Origin: an uncultured Eubacterium sp.
Lineage (GTDB): Bacteria > Bacillota > Clostridia > Lachnospirales > Lachnospiraceae
Assembly (NCBI GenBank): GCA_947564835.1
Contig: CANOET010000014.1
Coordinates: forward strand, 1 to 32,347
Length of the DNA: 32,347 bases
Direction: 5' to 3'
Part shown: positions 15,923 through 23,584 of the stretch, one piece after another
Numbering within the stretch: position 1 is the first letter of the stretch
How the letters are laid out: every line of letters starts with the position of its first letter
Notes under the pieces: model-generated
The model's input: only the letters and a program-made list of their open reading frames with translations
Told to the model about the DNA's origin: nothing
Databases searched by the model: none
Made by a program: the position numbers and the translations under genes

Positions 15923-17731
15923 ATGCCACAAAGCAATAACCCAAAGCGGGAAAACCTGCTGAACCTGGCACTGGATGCGACCGGACGGGAACGGGAGCAG
16001 TCAGCGGACTTACAGATGGGATATGACCCTACACAACAGACATGGGAGCTGATTATCCGATATTCCGTGTCATTGGACCAGCTTCGCCAGGAGTATCCGC
16101 AAATATCAATCGTAGAATTATTAAACGGCTATGCCGTCGCAGTTGTGCCGCAGGATCTGATGGAGCAGTTTACCAACCGTACTGAAGTCGAATATATTGA
16201 AAAACCAAAAAGGCTCTTTTTCGCAGTGGATCAGGGAATCCGGGCATCCTGTATATCTGCGGTGCAGACCCCGTTTTACGGCCTGAGCGGAAAGGGGGTC
16301 TTGTGTGGACTGGCAGACAGCGGCATTGACTGGAGGCATCCGGATTTCTGCAATCCGGACGGCACGACCCGGATTGCGGCGATCTGGGATCAGACCTTGC
16401 CGGCGGATGCAGCGCGCGGCATGTATCCGCCGGCAGGTTATGTACGCGGTGTGGAATTTACAAGGGAGCAGATCAACGCTGCGCTTCGGGAGCCGTCACC
16501 TGTAGTTTTGCTGGAAGAACCAGGGCCGGGAGAAAGCCCCGGGCAGTTTGTCAGGCTGACCGGGGACAGCAGCGGGCATGGAACGCATGTGGCAGGGATT
16601 ATGGCGGGCAATGGGAGGGCGTCGGGAGGCCGTTACCGCGGTGTGGCATACGAAAGTGAACTGATTGTGGTCAGGCTTGGCGTACCGCGCGAAGGAGGAT
16701 TTCCAAGTACCGTGGAGCTGATGCTGGCCGTAGACTATATGATGCGCAAAGCAAGGGAACTGAATCTGCCTTTGGCTTTGAACTTAAGCTTTGGCAATAA
16801 TTATGGCTCACACAGCGGCACGTCTTTGATGGAGACTTATTTCAACAGCCTGAGCGGATACTGGAAAAATGTTATAGCTGTCGGGACCGGAAATGAAGGG
16901 ACAGCAAGCATGCATACATCGGTGCAGCTACAGACAGGAAAAAGCGGGGAAGCGGCATCGGTGCAGTTTGCCGTCAGCACCTATGAATCCTTTTTAAGTA
17001 TCCAGATCTGGAAATCTTATTCCGATGAGGTAGATATCCAGATCGTACATCCGTCCGGGCTGGCCATTGGGCCTATCCAGCATATCTTAGGAACCCAGCG
17101 TTTCCGGATGCAGCAGACAGAAATCCTGCTCTACTATGGCGAACCAAGCCCGTACAGTACACATCAGGAAATATATCTGGAATTTCTGCCGGTGGGCAGT
17201 TTTATAGACAGCGGCGTATGGGAGGTCCGTCTGGTACCACGCAGCATTGTACAAGGGGATTTTGACATGTGGATGCCGGGCAGCGGAATATTAAACCGCG
17301 GCACAGGCTTTTTGTATCCGTCAGAGGTGACAACGCTTACGATCCCTTCAACCGCAGAGAAAGTGATTTCGGTAGCAGCTTATAATTCCAGGACAAATCA
17401 GCCGGCAGATTTTTCCGGCAGGGGCTATACGCGGGTTACCAGGCAGGTGAAGCCGGATCTTGCGGCGCCGGGCGTCGGAATCGTGTCGGCAGTGCCGGGC
17501 GGGGGCTATGGGGTGAAGAGCGGGACTTCGATGGCTACACCGTTTGTGGCTGGGAGTGCAGCGCTGCTGATGCAGTGGGGGATTGTGGAAGGGAATGATC
17601 CGTATTTGTATGGGGAGAAGGTGAAAGCGTATTTGATAAAGGGGGCGAAACCGCTGGCGGCGTTTGGGGAGTATCCGAATGAGCAGATTGGCTGGGGAGT
17701 ACTCTGTTTGAGGGATAGTTTGCCGGTTTAA
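15923..17731 (+). CDS. S8 family subtilase, Csp-like (spore-germination-protease type)
   Basis: Encodes 602 aa. The catalytic triad is complete: Asp132 (LADSGIDWRHPDF), His219 (SSGHGTHVAG) and Ser536 (SGTSMATPF). Asn324 (GTGNEG) forms the oxyanion hole. There is no signal peptide. An N-terminal region of about 100 residues resembles a prodomain. A beta-rich insertion at about 335-465 separates His from Ser, the architecture known for clostridial CspB, which activates the cortex hydrolase SleC during germination. Lachnospiraceae carry several such paralogues, so a germination role is an inference. The ATG at 15923 follows CAGGGGGCAG; a TTG at 15908 is the alternative start. No sleC or other csp gene adjoins it. 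Confidence 0.88.
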   Translation: MPQSNNPKRENLLNLALDATGREREQSADLQMGYDPTQQTWELIIRYSVSLDQLRQEYPQISIVELLNGYAVAVVPQDLMEQFTNRTEVEYIEKPKRLFFAVDQGIRASCISAVQTPFYGLSGKGVLCGLADSGIDWRHPDFCNPDGTTRIAAIWDQTLPADAARGMYPPAGYVRGVEFTREQINAALREPSPVVLLEEPGPGESPGQFVRLTGDSSGHGTHVAGIMAGNGRASGGRYRGVAYESELIVVRLGVPREGGFPSTVELMLAVDYMMRKARELNLPLALNLSFGNNYGSHSGTSLMETYFNSLSGYWKNVIAVGTGNEGTASMHTSVQLQTGKSGEAASVQFAVSTYESFLSIQIWKSYSDEVDIQIVHPSGLAIGPIQHILGTQRFRMQQTEILLYYGEPSPYSTHQEIYLEFLPVGSFIDSGVWEVRLVPRSIVQGDFDMWMPGSGILNRGTGFLYPSEVTTLTIPSTAEKVISVAAYNSRTNQPADFSGRGYTRVTRQVKPDLAAPGVGIVSAVPGGGYGVKSGTSMATPFVAGSAALLMQWGIVEGNDPYLYGEKVKAYLIKGAKPLAAFGEYPNEQIGWGVLCLRDSLPV

Positions 17732-17857
17732 ATTAGTTGAGTGTAATAAACGAGCATGTTATACTGATGTTAGAAGTATTTTAATATTCAAAAGAAAGAG
17801 TTAACAGCGTCTAACTGATAGCATCACATAAAAAATGTAAATAGCTTTTTTGCGAAA

Positions 17858-17885
17858 TTGTGCAGGTAAATGAAAATGATATAAT
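17858..17885 (+). promoter_or_regulatory. Promoter-like sequence before the Rpn-family remnant
   Basis: TTGTGC at 17858-17863 and a perfect TATAAT at 17880-17885 are 16 bp apart. The broken gene starts 29 bp downstream, so the promoter probably survives from the once-intact gene. The rest of 17732-17913 is AT-rich with nothing else recognised. Confidence 0.5.
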
Positions 17886-17913
17886 ATAAATTGAAAGATA
17901 CAGAGGATTATAT

Positions 17914-18757
17914 ATGGGAAATATATATGATGGAGCATTCCGAACAATTATAAATGATTGCCGACAGATGCTCATCCCAGTAATCAATGAAATTTTTGGA
18001 GAGGACTATACAGGCAATGAAAAAATAGAGTTTCATCCCAATGAGCATTTTATGGATCAACAGGATGCAGCGGATCATGAAAGAATAACAGACACGAATT
18101 TCATCATATTATGGAAAGAAAAAGAAGAAATATCATCTTGAATGTGAAAGTAGTCTGCCGGATGGGCGGATGACAATCAGATTATTTGAGTATGATGCCC
18201 AGATAGCTTTAGATGAAGGTGAGGTTGTTCGCGAAACATTGACAGTGACATTTTCAAACACGGCAGTACTTTATCTGAGAAATTATAAAAAGACTCCTGA
18301 CAAAATGCGGTATGTGATAAAAACACCAGGAGGGAGCGTAGAGTATGATGTCGCAAAGCTGTTCAGCCAGCTCAATGCTTATTTCATTTCCGTGGATTCC
18401 CTCACGCTGTTCCCGGATACGGAGCTGTACCGCATGGATTTTGTGGTCAGTGAATTGCAGCACGTCTGCGATACGGTAAGCGAGGATGAGATTGCGGCGG
18501 TTCCTGTTTCATCATGTTTCCATAGCTTTCAGTGCGGTGTTCTACAGGGCGGATTGGAAGCAGTGTATTTTCTTTTCCATGCTGAATTATTCACTACTGT
18601 TTTTGATAGACCTTTTTCCCTGCAGATTGAAAACATATTTATGCTGAGGAAGGAGATATCCCATTTAATTCTGCCTGTAAAAAAGATGGTTTGGCTATGC
18701 CTGGGTTTTCTGCTTCGCCGGATGTGGAAAGGGCGGAACAATTACGGCACGGATTGA
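17914..18757 (+). pseudogene. Frameshifted and C-terminally replaced Rpn/PD-(D/E)XK family gene
   Basis: The first frame (17914-18141) gives 75 aa starting MGNIYDGAFRTIINDCRQ, with FGEDYTGNEKIEFHPNEHF. This is the N-terminus of a protein abundant in Lachnospiraceae and related to Rpn recombination-promoting nucleases and PD-(D/E)XK transposase-like proteins. Homology continues in another frame from about 18122 (KKYHLECESSLPDGRMTIRL, then EYDAQIALDEGEV and NTAVLYLRNYKKTPDKM), ending near 18350 after PGGSVEYDV. The frame change falls in the A/G-rich stretch 18110-18130 and needs one extra base or two lost bases. From about 18355 to the stop at 18757 the frame carries sequence I do not recognise, so the usual C-terminal half is missing. 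Nuclease activity is unlikely. Confidence 0.7.
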
Positions 18758-18865
18758 GGAGATGGTGGATGCTTTCATAAAAAAGATTTATTTTATAAAG
18801 ATAGACGGGTGGAGATTGAATGGAATATTAAGGATGGATGGACGCATGTATGTAAGGAAAAATGA
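18735..18865 (+). pseudogene. Probable remnant of the C-terminus of a large serine recombinase
   Basis: One frame reads TITARIEEMVDAFIKKIYF. After a one-base shift near 18795, the next reads YKDRRVEIEWNIKDGW and then a stop at 18863. 'Leu/Met-Val-Asp-Ala-Phe-Ile...Ile-Tyr...Arg-Val/Ile-Glu-Ile...Trp' is the pattern at the end of many Firmicutes large serine recombinases of conjugative elements. No catalytic domain or coiled coil survives upstream. The call rests on about 35 residues recognised by eye and is tentative. Confidence 0.35.
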
Positions 18866-18918
18866 AAAAGACTGTCAAATAATTTGATTACAAAATTACA
18901 GATATATGGTACAATGAA

Positions 18919-19065
18919 GTAACAGTTCAGGCAGGTCCGCGCAGGGGCTGCCCCAGCGAAGCGGTCCTAAGCGCCAGTGGCGCTTGTTAAGGACGGACCG
19001 AAGCGGAGCGCAGACTTTCTAATGGCTGGATACGTAACATTTTCATGGGTTATCTGAACTGTTAC
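18919..19065 (+). repeat. 147-bp element with perfect 12-bp inverted ends and branched internal structure
   Basis: GTAACAGTTCAG at 18919-18930 is the exact inverted complement of 19054-19065. Inside, GGTCCG (18934-18939) pairs with CGGACC (18994-18999) and encloses two hairpins: GGGG with CCCC at 18944-18954, and GTCCTAAGCGCC with GGCGCTTGTTAAGGAC at 18964-18994. The right end (19034-19065) is itself a hairpin like those at 2022 and 29742. It is either a small mobile repeat or a structured leader: the gene at 19102 starts 37 bp beyond it. Positions 18866-18918 hold only a weak promoter-like TTACAA/TACAAT pair. Confidence 0.75.
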
Positions 19066-19101
19066 ACTATGAAAGAGGAACGATATGGAAAGGAGGTATT
19101 T

Positions 19102-19347
19102 ATGGCAGAGCGGCTGACAAGAAAACAGATGGCTGATAAATATCCAAACCAGTGGCTGGGCATCCGCAATATAACATATAAAGGCAGGGAAATAGAATCA
19201 GCAGAGGTTGTATATACAAAAAAAACTGCATCTGAACTGGGGCTGTTTTCATTAAGGGGAGAAGATGTGCAGCCGTTATTTACAACGCCGGATATGGTTT
19301 TTCAGCTTGGAGCAGCGGGAGGGATCAATAGTGGAACAGAGGTTTGA
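19102..19347 (+). CDS. Small protein, possibly DUF5678-like, partner of the retropepsin-like gene
   Basis: Encodes 81 aa, starting MAERLTRKQMADKYPNQWLG. No signal peptide, membrane segment or cysteine was seen. The pattern 'Asn-Gln-Trp-Leu/Val-Gly-Ile, then a strand, then Ala-Ser-Glu-Leu-Gly and Thr-Pro-Asp' resembles the small DUF5678-type proteins that I associate with neighbouring aspartic proteases, but the match is by eye. AGGAGG at 19091-19096 fixes the start. An in-frame ATG at 19045 lies inside the repeat and lacks a ribosome site. The end overlaps the next gene by 17 bp, so the two are expressed together. Molecular function unknown. Confidence 0.75.
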   Translation: MAERLTRKQMADKYPNQWLGIRNITYKGREIESAEVVYTKKTASELGLFSLRGEDVQPLFTTPDMVFQLGAAGGINSGTEV

Positions 19348-19789
19348 ACTGAATGTTTCTGCCAGCAGGCCGGTCTTAAGGCTCGATCATTTATTCCCGG
19401 GATGCACAGCTTTGATCGATACGGGCGCACTGTTTCCTGTATGGACAAAAAACAGGGAATTATTAGAAGCGCTAGGGGCAAAAATATGTAAAAGAAATGT
19501 TTTATTTAGTGGTTTTGGCGGGAGTGTTTCCGGAGACATTTATACATTTACGTTACAGCTTGGAAATCTCATTTATCCGGAAATGCACATTATGGCCTGC
19601 GAGAATAATGATATACCAGGGTATTTCATCTTTAGTGCAACGATGTTTAAAAATACTGTTTATACAATAAATGATATAGAAAAGAAATTTATCATTGTTA
19701 CACAGGATCATCAGATCTGTCGTAATATTATCATTAAAGATGAAAATGGGATTATGCATGTATTGTGTGAGACGGCTGCGTGTGAATAG
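19331..19789 (+). CDS. Retropepsin-like aspartic protease (clan AA fold)
   Basis: Encodes 152 aa from a GTG start. The catalytic motif Asp30-Thr31-Gly32 lies in TALIDTGALFPVW, preceded by a strand as in retropepsins. The second half has LFSGFGG, a flap-like glycine segment, then SGDIYTF and a FIFSATMFKNTVYTIN region typical of bacterial single-domain relatives, which must dimerise to form the active site. GGGAGGG at 19316-19324 supports the GTG at 19331. The ORF is longer upstream but overlaps the partner gene in another frame. There is no signal peptide, so it is probably cytoplasmic. The substrate is unknown; the partner protein may be one. Confidence 0.78.
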   Translation: MEQRFELNVSASRPVLRLDHLFPGCTALIDTGALFPVWTKNRELLEALGAKICKRNVLFSGFGGSVSGDIYTFTLQLGNLIYPEMHIMACENNDIPGYFIFSATMFKNTVYTINDIEKKFIIVTQDHQICRNIIIKDENGIMHVLCETAACE

Positions 19790-19911
19790 AGGCCTGGTTT
19801 TTATTGGGTTTTGAATAACGGGATGCATGTAACACGGAGAATACAAAAAGCCTGGAGATAAAGAATGAGTGGATCTTAGAAGCGTGTAAGATCTGGAAAT
19901 ATGAGGGGAAG

Positions 19912-19947
19912 AAAATGGCATTTGCTGGCTGTGGCAGATGCCATTTT
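19912..19947 (+). terminator. Strong hairpin after the retropepsin-like module
   Basis: AAAATGGCATTTGC at 19912-19925 pairs with GCAGATGCCATTTT at 19934-19947 with one wobble. The final TTTT is the only T-run, so termination is plausible but not certain. A near copy lies at 23424-23458. Positions 19948-20106 hold nothing recognised. Confidence 0.55.
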
Positions 19948-20106
19948 GTATGGGAATAATACCGTGTGGTTCATGAAGAATAATCGTAACAAAAGAATAT
20001 ATTAAGGCATAAAATTATATACGGCTGAAGTTTTCAGTACAAATGTTTGTGACAATAACTTACCACCATTTTTCGCTGTCTTAGCATTAATTTGTGAATT
20101 TCATTT

Positions 20107-20145
20107 TGGCAGATGTTTTTCTGGACGGAAAAACATCTGCCTTTT
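20107..20145 (+). terminator. Rho-independent terminator-like hairpin before the kinase remnant
   Basis: GGCAGATGTTTTTC at 20107-20120 pairs perfectly with GAAAAACATCTGCC at 20127-20140, followed by TTTT. It shares the GGCAGATG core with the hairpins at 19912 and 23424. Confidence 0.7.
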
Positions 20146-20212
20146 CTGCGTGAAAAAACGAGCAGATTATGTGAAAAACGGGCAGTCATGCCGCCAGCCT
20201 TATCTGGTATAA

Positions 20213-22997
20213 TACTATCGGGAAACCTGCCTGCACAATGCGGAGGCAATCGCTTATATTATCGAAGAGAACCTTTCTGTGTTAGACAGTGTGGAGGAAT
20301 TAAAGAAAATTGCTTCCATGATAGAAGTCGATGAAATTCATATTTTTGACACAACAGGGTGTATTATTTCGGGGACGCATCCGTCCTATTACGGCTATAC
20401 GTTTGACTCGGGCGATCAAATGAGTTTTTTTAAGCCTATGCTGGAAGATCAGTCGCTCAGGCTTGTGCAGGATATTACACCGAATACGGCGGAAATGAAA
20501 ATGATGCAGTATTCTGCCTTGTGGAGCCATGATGGAAAATTTATCGTGCAGGTTGGCATGGAACCGGTAAATGTGCTTAAGGTCACGGAGAAAAATGAAT
20601 TATCTTATATTTTTCCCTGCTGCGCGTCAATTCTGATGCGAATTATTATGCTATTTCTAAGGAAAATGGAAATATTGTCGGCTCTACGGATTTGTCCTGT
20701 GTTGCAAAAAACTGTTTGCAGATTGGATTGAACCGTCAAACGATCATGGCTGACAAGAATGGTTTTTACACGCATGTAAATGGTGTAAAATCCTACTGTG
20801 TGTTTATGGAGTCTGGTGAAAATTATATCGGGCGTGTGATTTCCTGCCAGGATATGTTTCGGCGGGTTCCGTTTACTATGGCTTGGATTGTGTTTTGCCT
20901 GATTGCTGTTGCGGTGATTTTGTATTATGTGGTTACCCGCTATATGAATCAGTATGTGATCGAGGGCATTCACAGTATCAATGATAAGCTGAATCTTATC
21001 TCCCAAGGGAATCTGGATGAAATTGTTGATATCCAAAGCAGCGCGGAGCTTGCGGAGCTTTGCCGTTATATTAACCAGATGAAAAACAGTATTCTGGATA
21101 ACCGCCGCAAGATTACTTATATTATCGGCAAGACGAAAATGCCCGTCGGCGTGTATGAATACAACCATTATATGAAAAGGGTGAACATCAGCGAGCATGT
21201 TCCTGAAATCCTTGCCCTAAAGGCGGGGGAGTATGAGCGTCTCTCCGCGGATTATAAGGTTTTTCAGGAGTTTATTATTGATTTGCGCAGAAATGTTGTG
21301 GACGATGAATCCTGTGTCTATTCCTGCCGGGAGCGTTATGTCAAGCTGGAGGAGGCAGAGCACAACGGGGATGTGTTCGGTGTCATTATCGATGTGACGG
21401 AAGAGATTGAAAAGCGTAAAAAGGCCGAGGACGAACGCGAGGCAAAAAGCCGCTTTTTTTCGAATATGTCGCATGAAATCAGGACGCCGATTAATGCAGT
21501 GCTCGGAATGAACGAGATGATCCTGCGGGAGGCTTGCGACGGGCAGATTTTAACGTATGCGGAGAATATCAAAAGCTCTGGGAAAATGCTGCTGTATCTA
21601 ATCAATGATATTTTGGATATCTCGAAAATTGAATCCGGAAAAATGGAAATTATTCCGGTGGAATATGAGACGCCGGCATTTCTTATGGATTTGTGGAATG
21701 TCATTTATCTGCGTGCAAAAGAAAAAAACTGGTGTTTGACGTGGAGACGGATGAAACGCTTCCCCGTGTGCTGTACGGCGATGATGTACGGATGAAGCAG
21801 ATTGTGACAAACCTTTTGACAAATGCGGTAAAGTATACGCCGCAGGGCAGTGTCAGGCTGCGGGTTGCGTACGAGCGCCGAAGCGGGGAGGAGGAGCTGC
21901 TGCTGAAAATATCCGTGCAGGATACAGGCATCGGTATCCGGAAAGAAGATATGGGAAAGCTGTTTGAAAGCTTCCAGCGTCTGGACGAGGAGAAAAACAG
22001 GAACATCGAAGGGACGGGGCTTGGCATGAATATTACAATGTCTCTGCTTAAGATGATGGACGGTGACATGAAGGTGGAAAGTGAATACCAGAAAGGCTCT
22101 GTCTTTACCGTAATCATACCGCAGAAAATTGTAAGCAACGAACCCGCGGGGAGCTTCCGAAAAATGCAGGAAAACAACGCGCGGCATAATAACAGCAGGC
22201 AAAGCACGTTTACTGCGCCAAAAGGCCGGGTGCTGGTGGTGGACGACAATACGATGAACCTGACGGTATTTCAGGCGCTGTTAAAGCGGACAAAGCTGCA
22301 GGTTGTGACGGCGCAGTCCGGGAGGCAATGCCTGGATTACGTGCAGAAACAGAAATTCCACATGATTTTTATGGACCATATGATGCCTGAGATGGATGGG
22401 ATTGAAACGCTGCATCAAATAGAGAAGCTTGCGGAACGTACGGATTTTCCGAATAAAGGCACGCCGGTCATCGCGCTGACGGCAAACGCTGTGGCAGGTG
22501 TCCGGGAGATGTATCTTGCACAAGGCTTTGCGGAATTTTTGACAAAGCCGGTTAACGCGGAGCTTTTGGAACATACAATCTGTAAATATCTTCCAGAGGA
22601 GCTGATACAGACGGTCAAAGGAAAAGAGACAGACGGTGATCCGGCTGCGGAAAACGGCGCCGATGCATTTGCCAGGGAGCTGGAACAGGAGTGGGCAAAC
22701 GCGTTGGAAGCATTGACGGGCATTTATGAAACATATGCCCCCGCGCAGGAGGAACCAGATCTTTCAGACAGCGGCGCGCTGCTGGAACTGCCGCAGGAAA
22801 GGCTTGACGAAATGGCGGCGCTGATTGATGATTTTCAGACAGACGCGGCAGTGCATCAGATCAGGGAATGGCTGGACAGCCCTCTGCACCGGGATATGAA
22901 GCGGCGGCTTACGGATGTTCTGGCAGCCATCGAGGATGAGTTTGACGAAGATAAAGCAATAGGGCTTTTGAAAGAAAATACGGAGGAATCAGAATGA
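20213..22997 (+). pseudogene. Hybrid sensor histidine kinase, 5'-truncated with two frameshifts
   Basis: Homology starts abruptly near 20213 (YYRETCLHNAEAIAYII), without the N-terminal membrane segment that should precede an external sensor domain. The sensor continues to about 20609. One T appears to be missing from the run at 20610-20614; adding it joins ELSYIF to SLLRVNSDANYYAI. TM2 lies near 20875-20940, then a HAMP-like region. The HisKA H-box is SNMSHEIRTPINA near 21465. A second loss, one A in the run at 21723-21729, separates HisKA from the ATPase. The rest is intact: NAVKYT N-box, DTGIGI and GTGLGM G-boxes, a receiver with the FMDHMMPEMDG phospho-acceptor, and a helical C-terminus. 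Both lesions are single bases in homopolymers, so sequencing error must be considered; the missing 5' end cannot be explained that way. Confidence 0.8.
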
Positions 22998-23392
22998 CAG
23001 ACAAAAAAAGCATTGTGGCAGTGGATGACAGCGGGATTATCTTAAAGATGCTTGAAAAGCTGCTGAGCGGGGAATATGCGTTCGTGGGGTTTTCCAAAGG
23101 GATGCGCGCCCTTAAATATTTAAAGGAAGCGGACACACCGGATCTGATTATTTTAGATATTGAAATGCCGGAAATTGACGGGTTTCAAATGCTTGAGATG
23201 ATACGCAAAAAAGAGGAACTGAAAGAAGCGCCGGTCCTTTTTCTGACATCCAATAACGATAAGGAACATGTCGTAAAGGCAATCAAAGCCGGCGCGAATG
23301 ATTATATTGTAAAGCCGGTGGATGAGGAAGTGTTTATGGATAAGGTGCGCAAGCTGTTAAAGGAGGAGAAATACAGCTGGGATCATGTGTAG
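22994..23392 (+). CDS. Single-domain response regulator (CheY-like receiver)
   Basis: Encodes 132 aa, a receiver only. The acidic pocket is Asp11-Asp12, the phospho-acceptor Asp55 (LIILDIEMPEIDG), the conserved Thr85 (FLTSNN) and Lys107 (IVKPVD). No output domain is present, so it must act by protein contact. The ATG overlaps the stop of the kinase frame by 4 bp (ATGA), so the two were translationally coupled. It is intact, although its upstream kinase is broken. It is followed by a strong terminator. Its signalling output cannot be inferred. Confidence 0.88.
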   Translation: MTDKKSIVAVDDSGIILKMLEKLLSGEYAFVGFSKGMRALKYLKEADTPDLIILDIEMPEIDGFQMLEMIRKKEELKEAPVLFLTSNNDKEHVVKAIKAGANDYIVKPVDEEVFMDKVRKLLKEEKYSWDHV

Positions 23393-23423
23393 ATAAAATC
23401 TAAGGGTATACAGGAGCTGAAAG

Positions 23424-23458
23424 AAAAAGGCATTTGCTGGTGCAGCAGATGCCTTTTT
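23424..23458 (+). terminator. Rho-independent terminator after the response regulator
   Basis: AAAAAGGCATTTGCTG at 23424-23439 pairs with CAGCAGATGCCTTTTT at 23443-23458 with one wobble, loop GTG. Very similar to the hairpin at 19912-19947. Confidence 0.9.
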
Positions 23459-23523
23459 GTATGGAAATTTTTCATAAATCATGATTGACCGAGAGAAAAA
23501 TAAATAAATATAGAATAGAACAC

Positions 23524-23552
23524 TTGTTTGAGTATGCGGAATGTGATAGAAT
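23524..23552 (+). promoter_or_regulatory. Promoter for the restriction-modification gene
   Basis: TTGTTT at 23524-23529 and TAGAAT at 23547-23552 are 17 bp apart, 33 bp before the ATG. Confidence 0.55.
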
Positions 23553-23584
23553 AAGAATTATTTCGTATATTAGGAGGAACTGCT

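Noticed and set aside
20113-20334. Plus-strand frame as a possible missing N-terminus of the kinase
   Set aside because: It starts in a terminator hairpin, has no membrane segment, and is in a different frame from the sensor domain.
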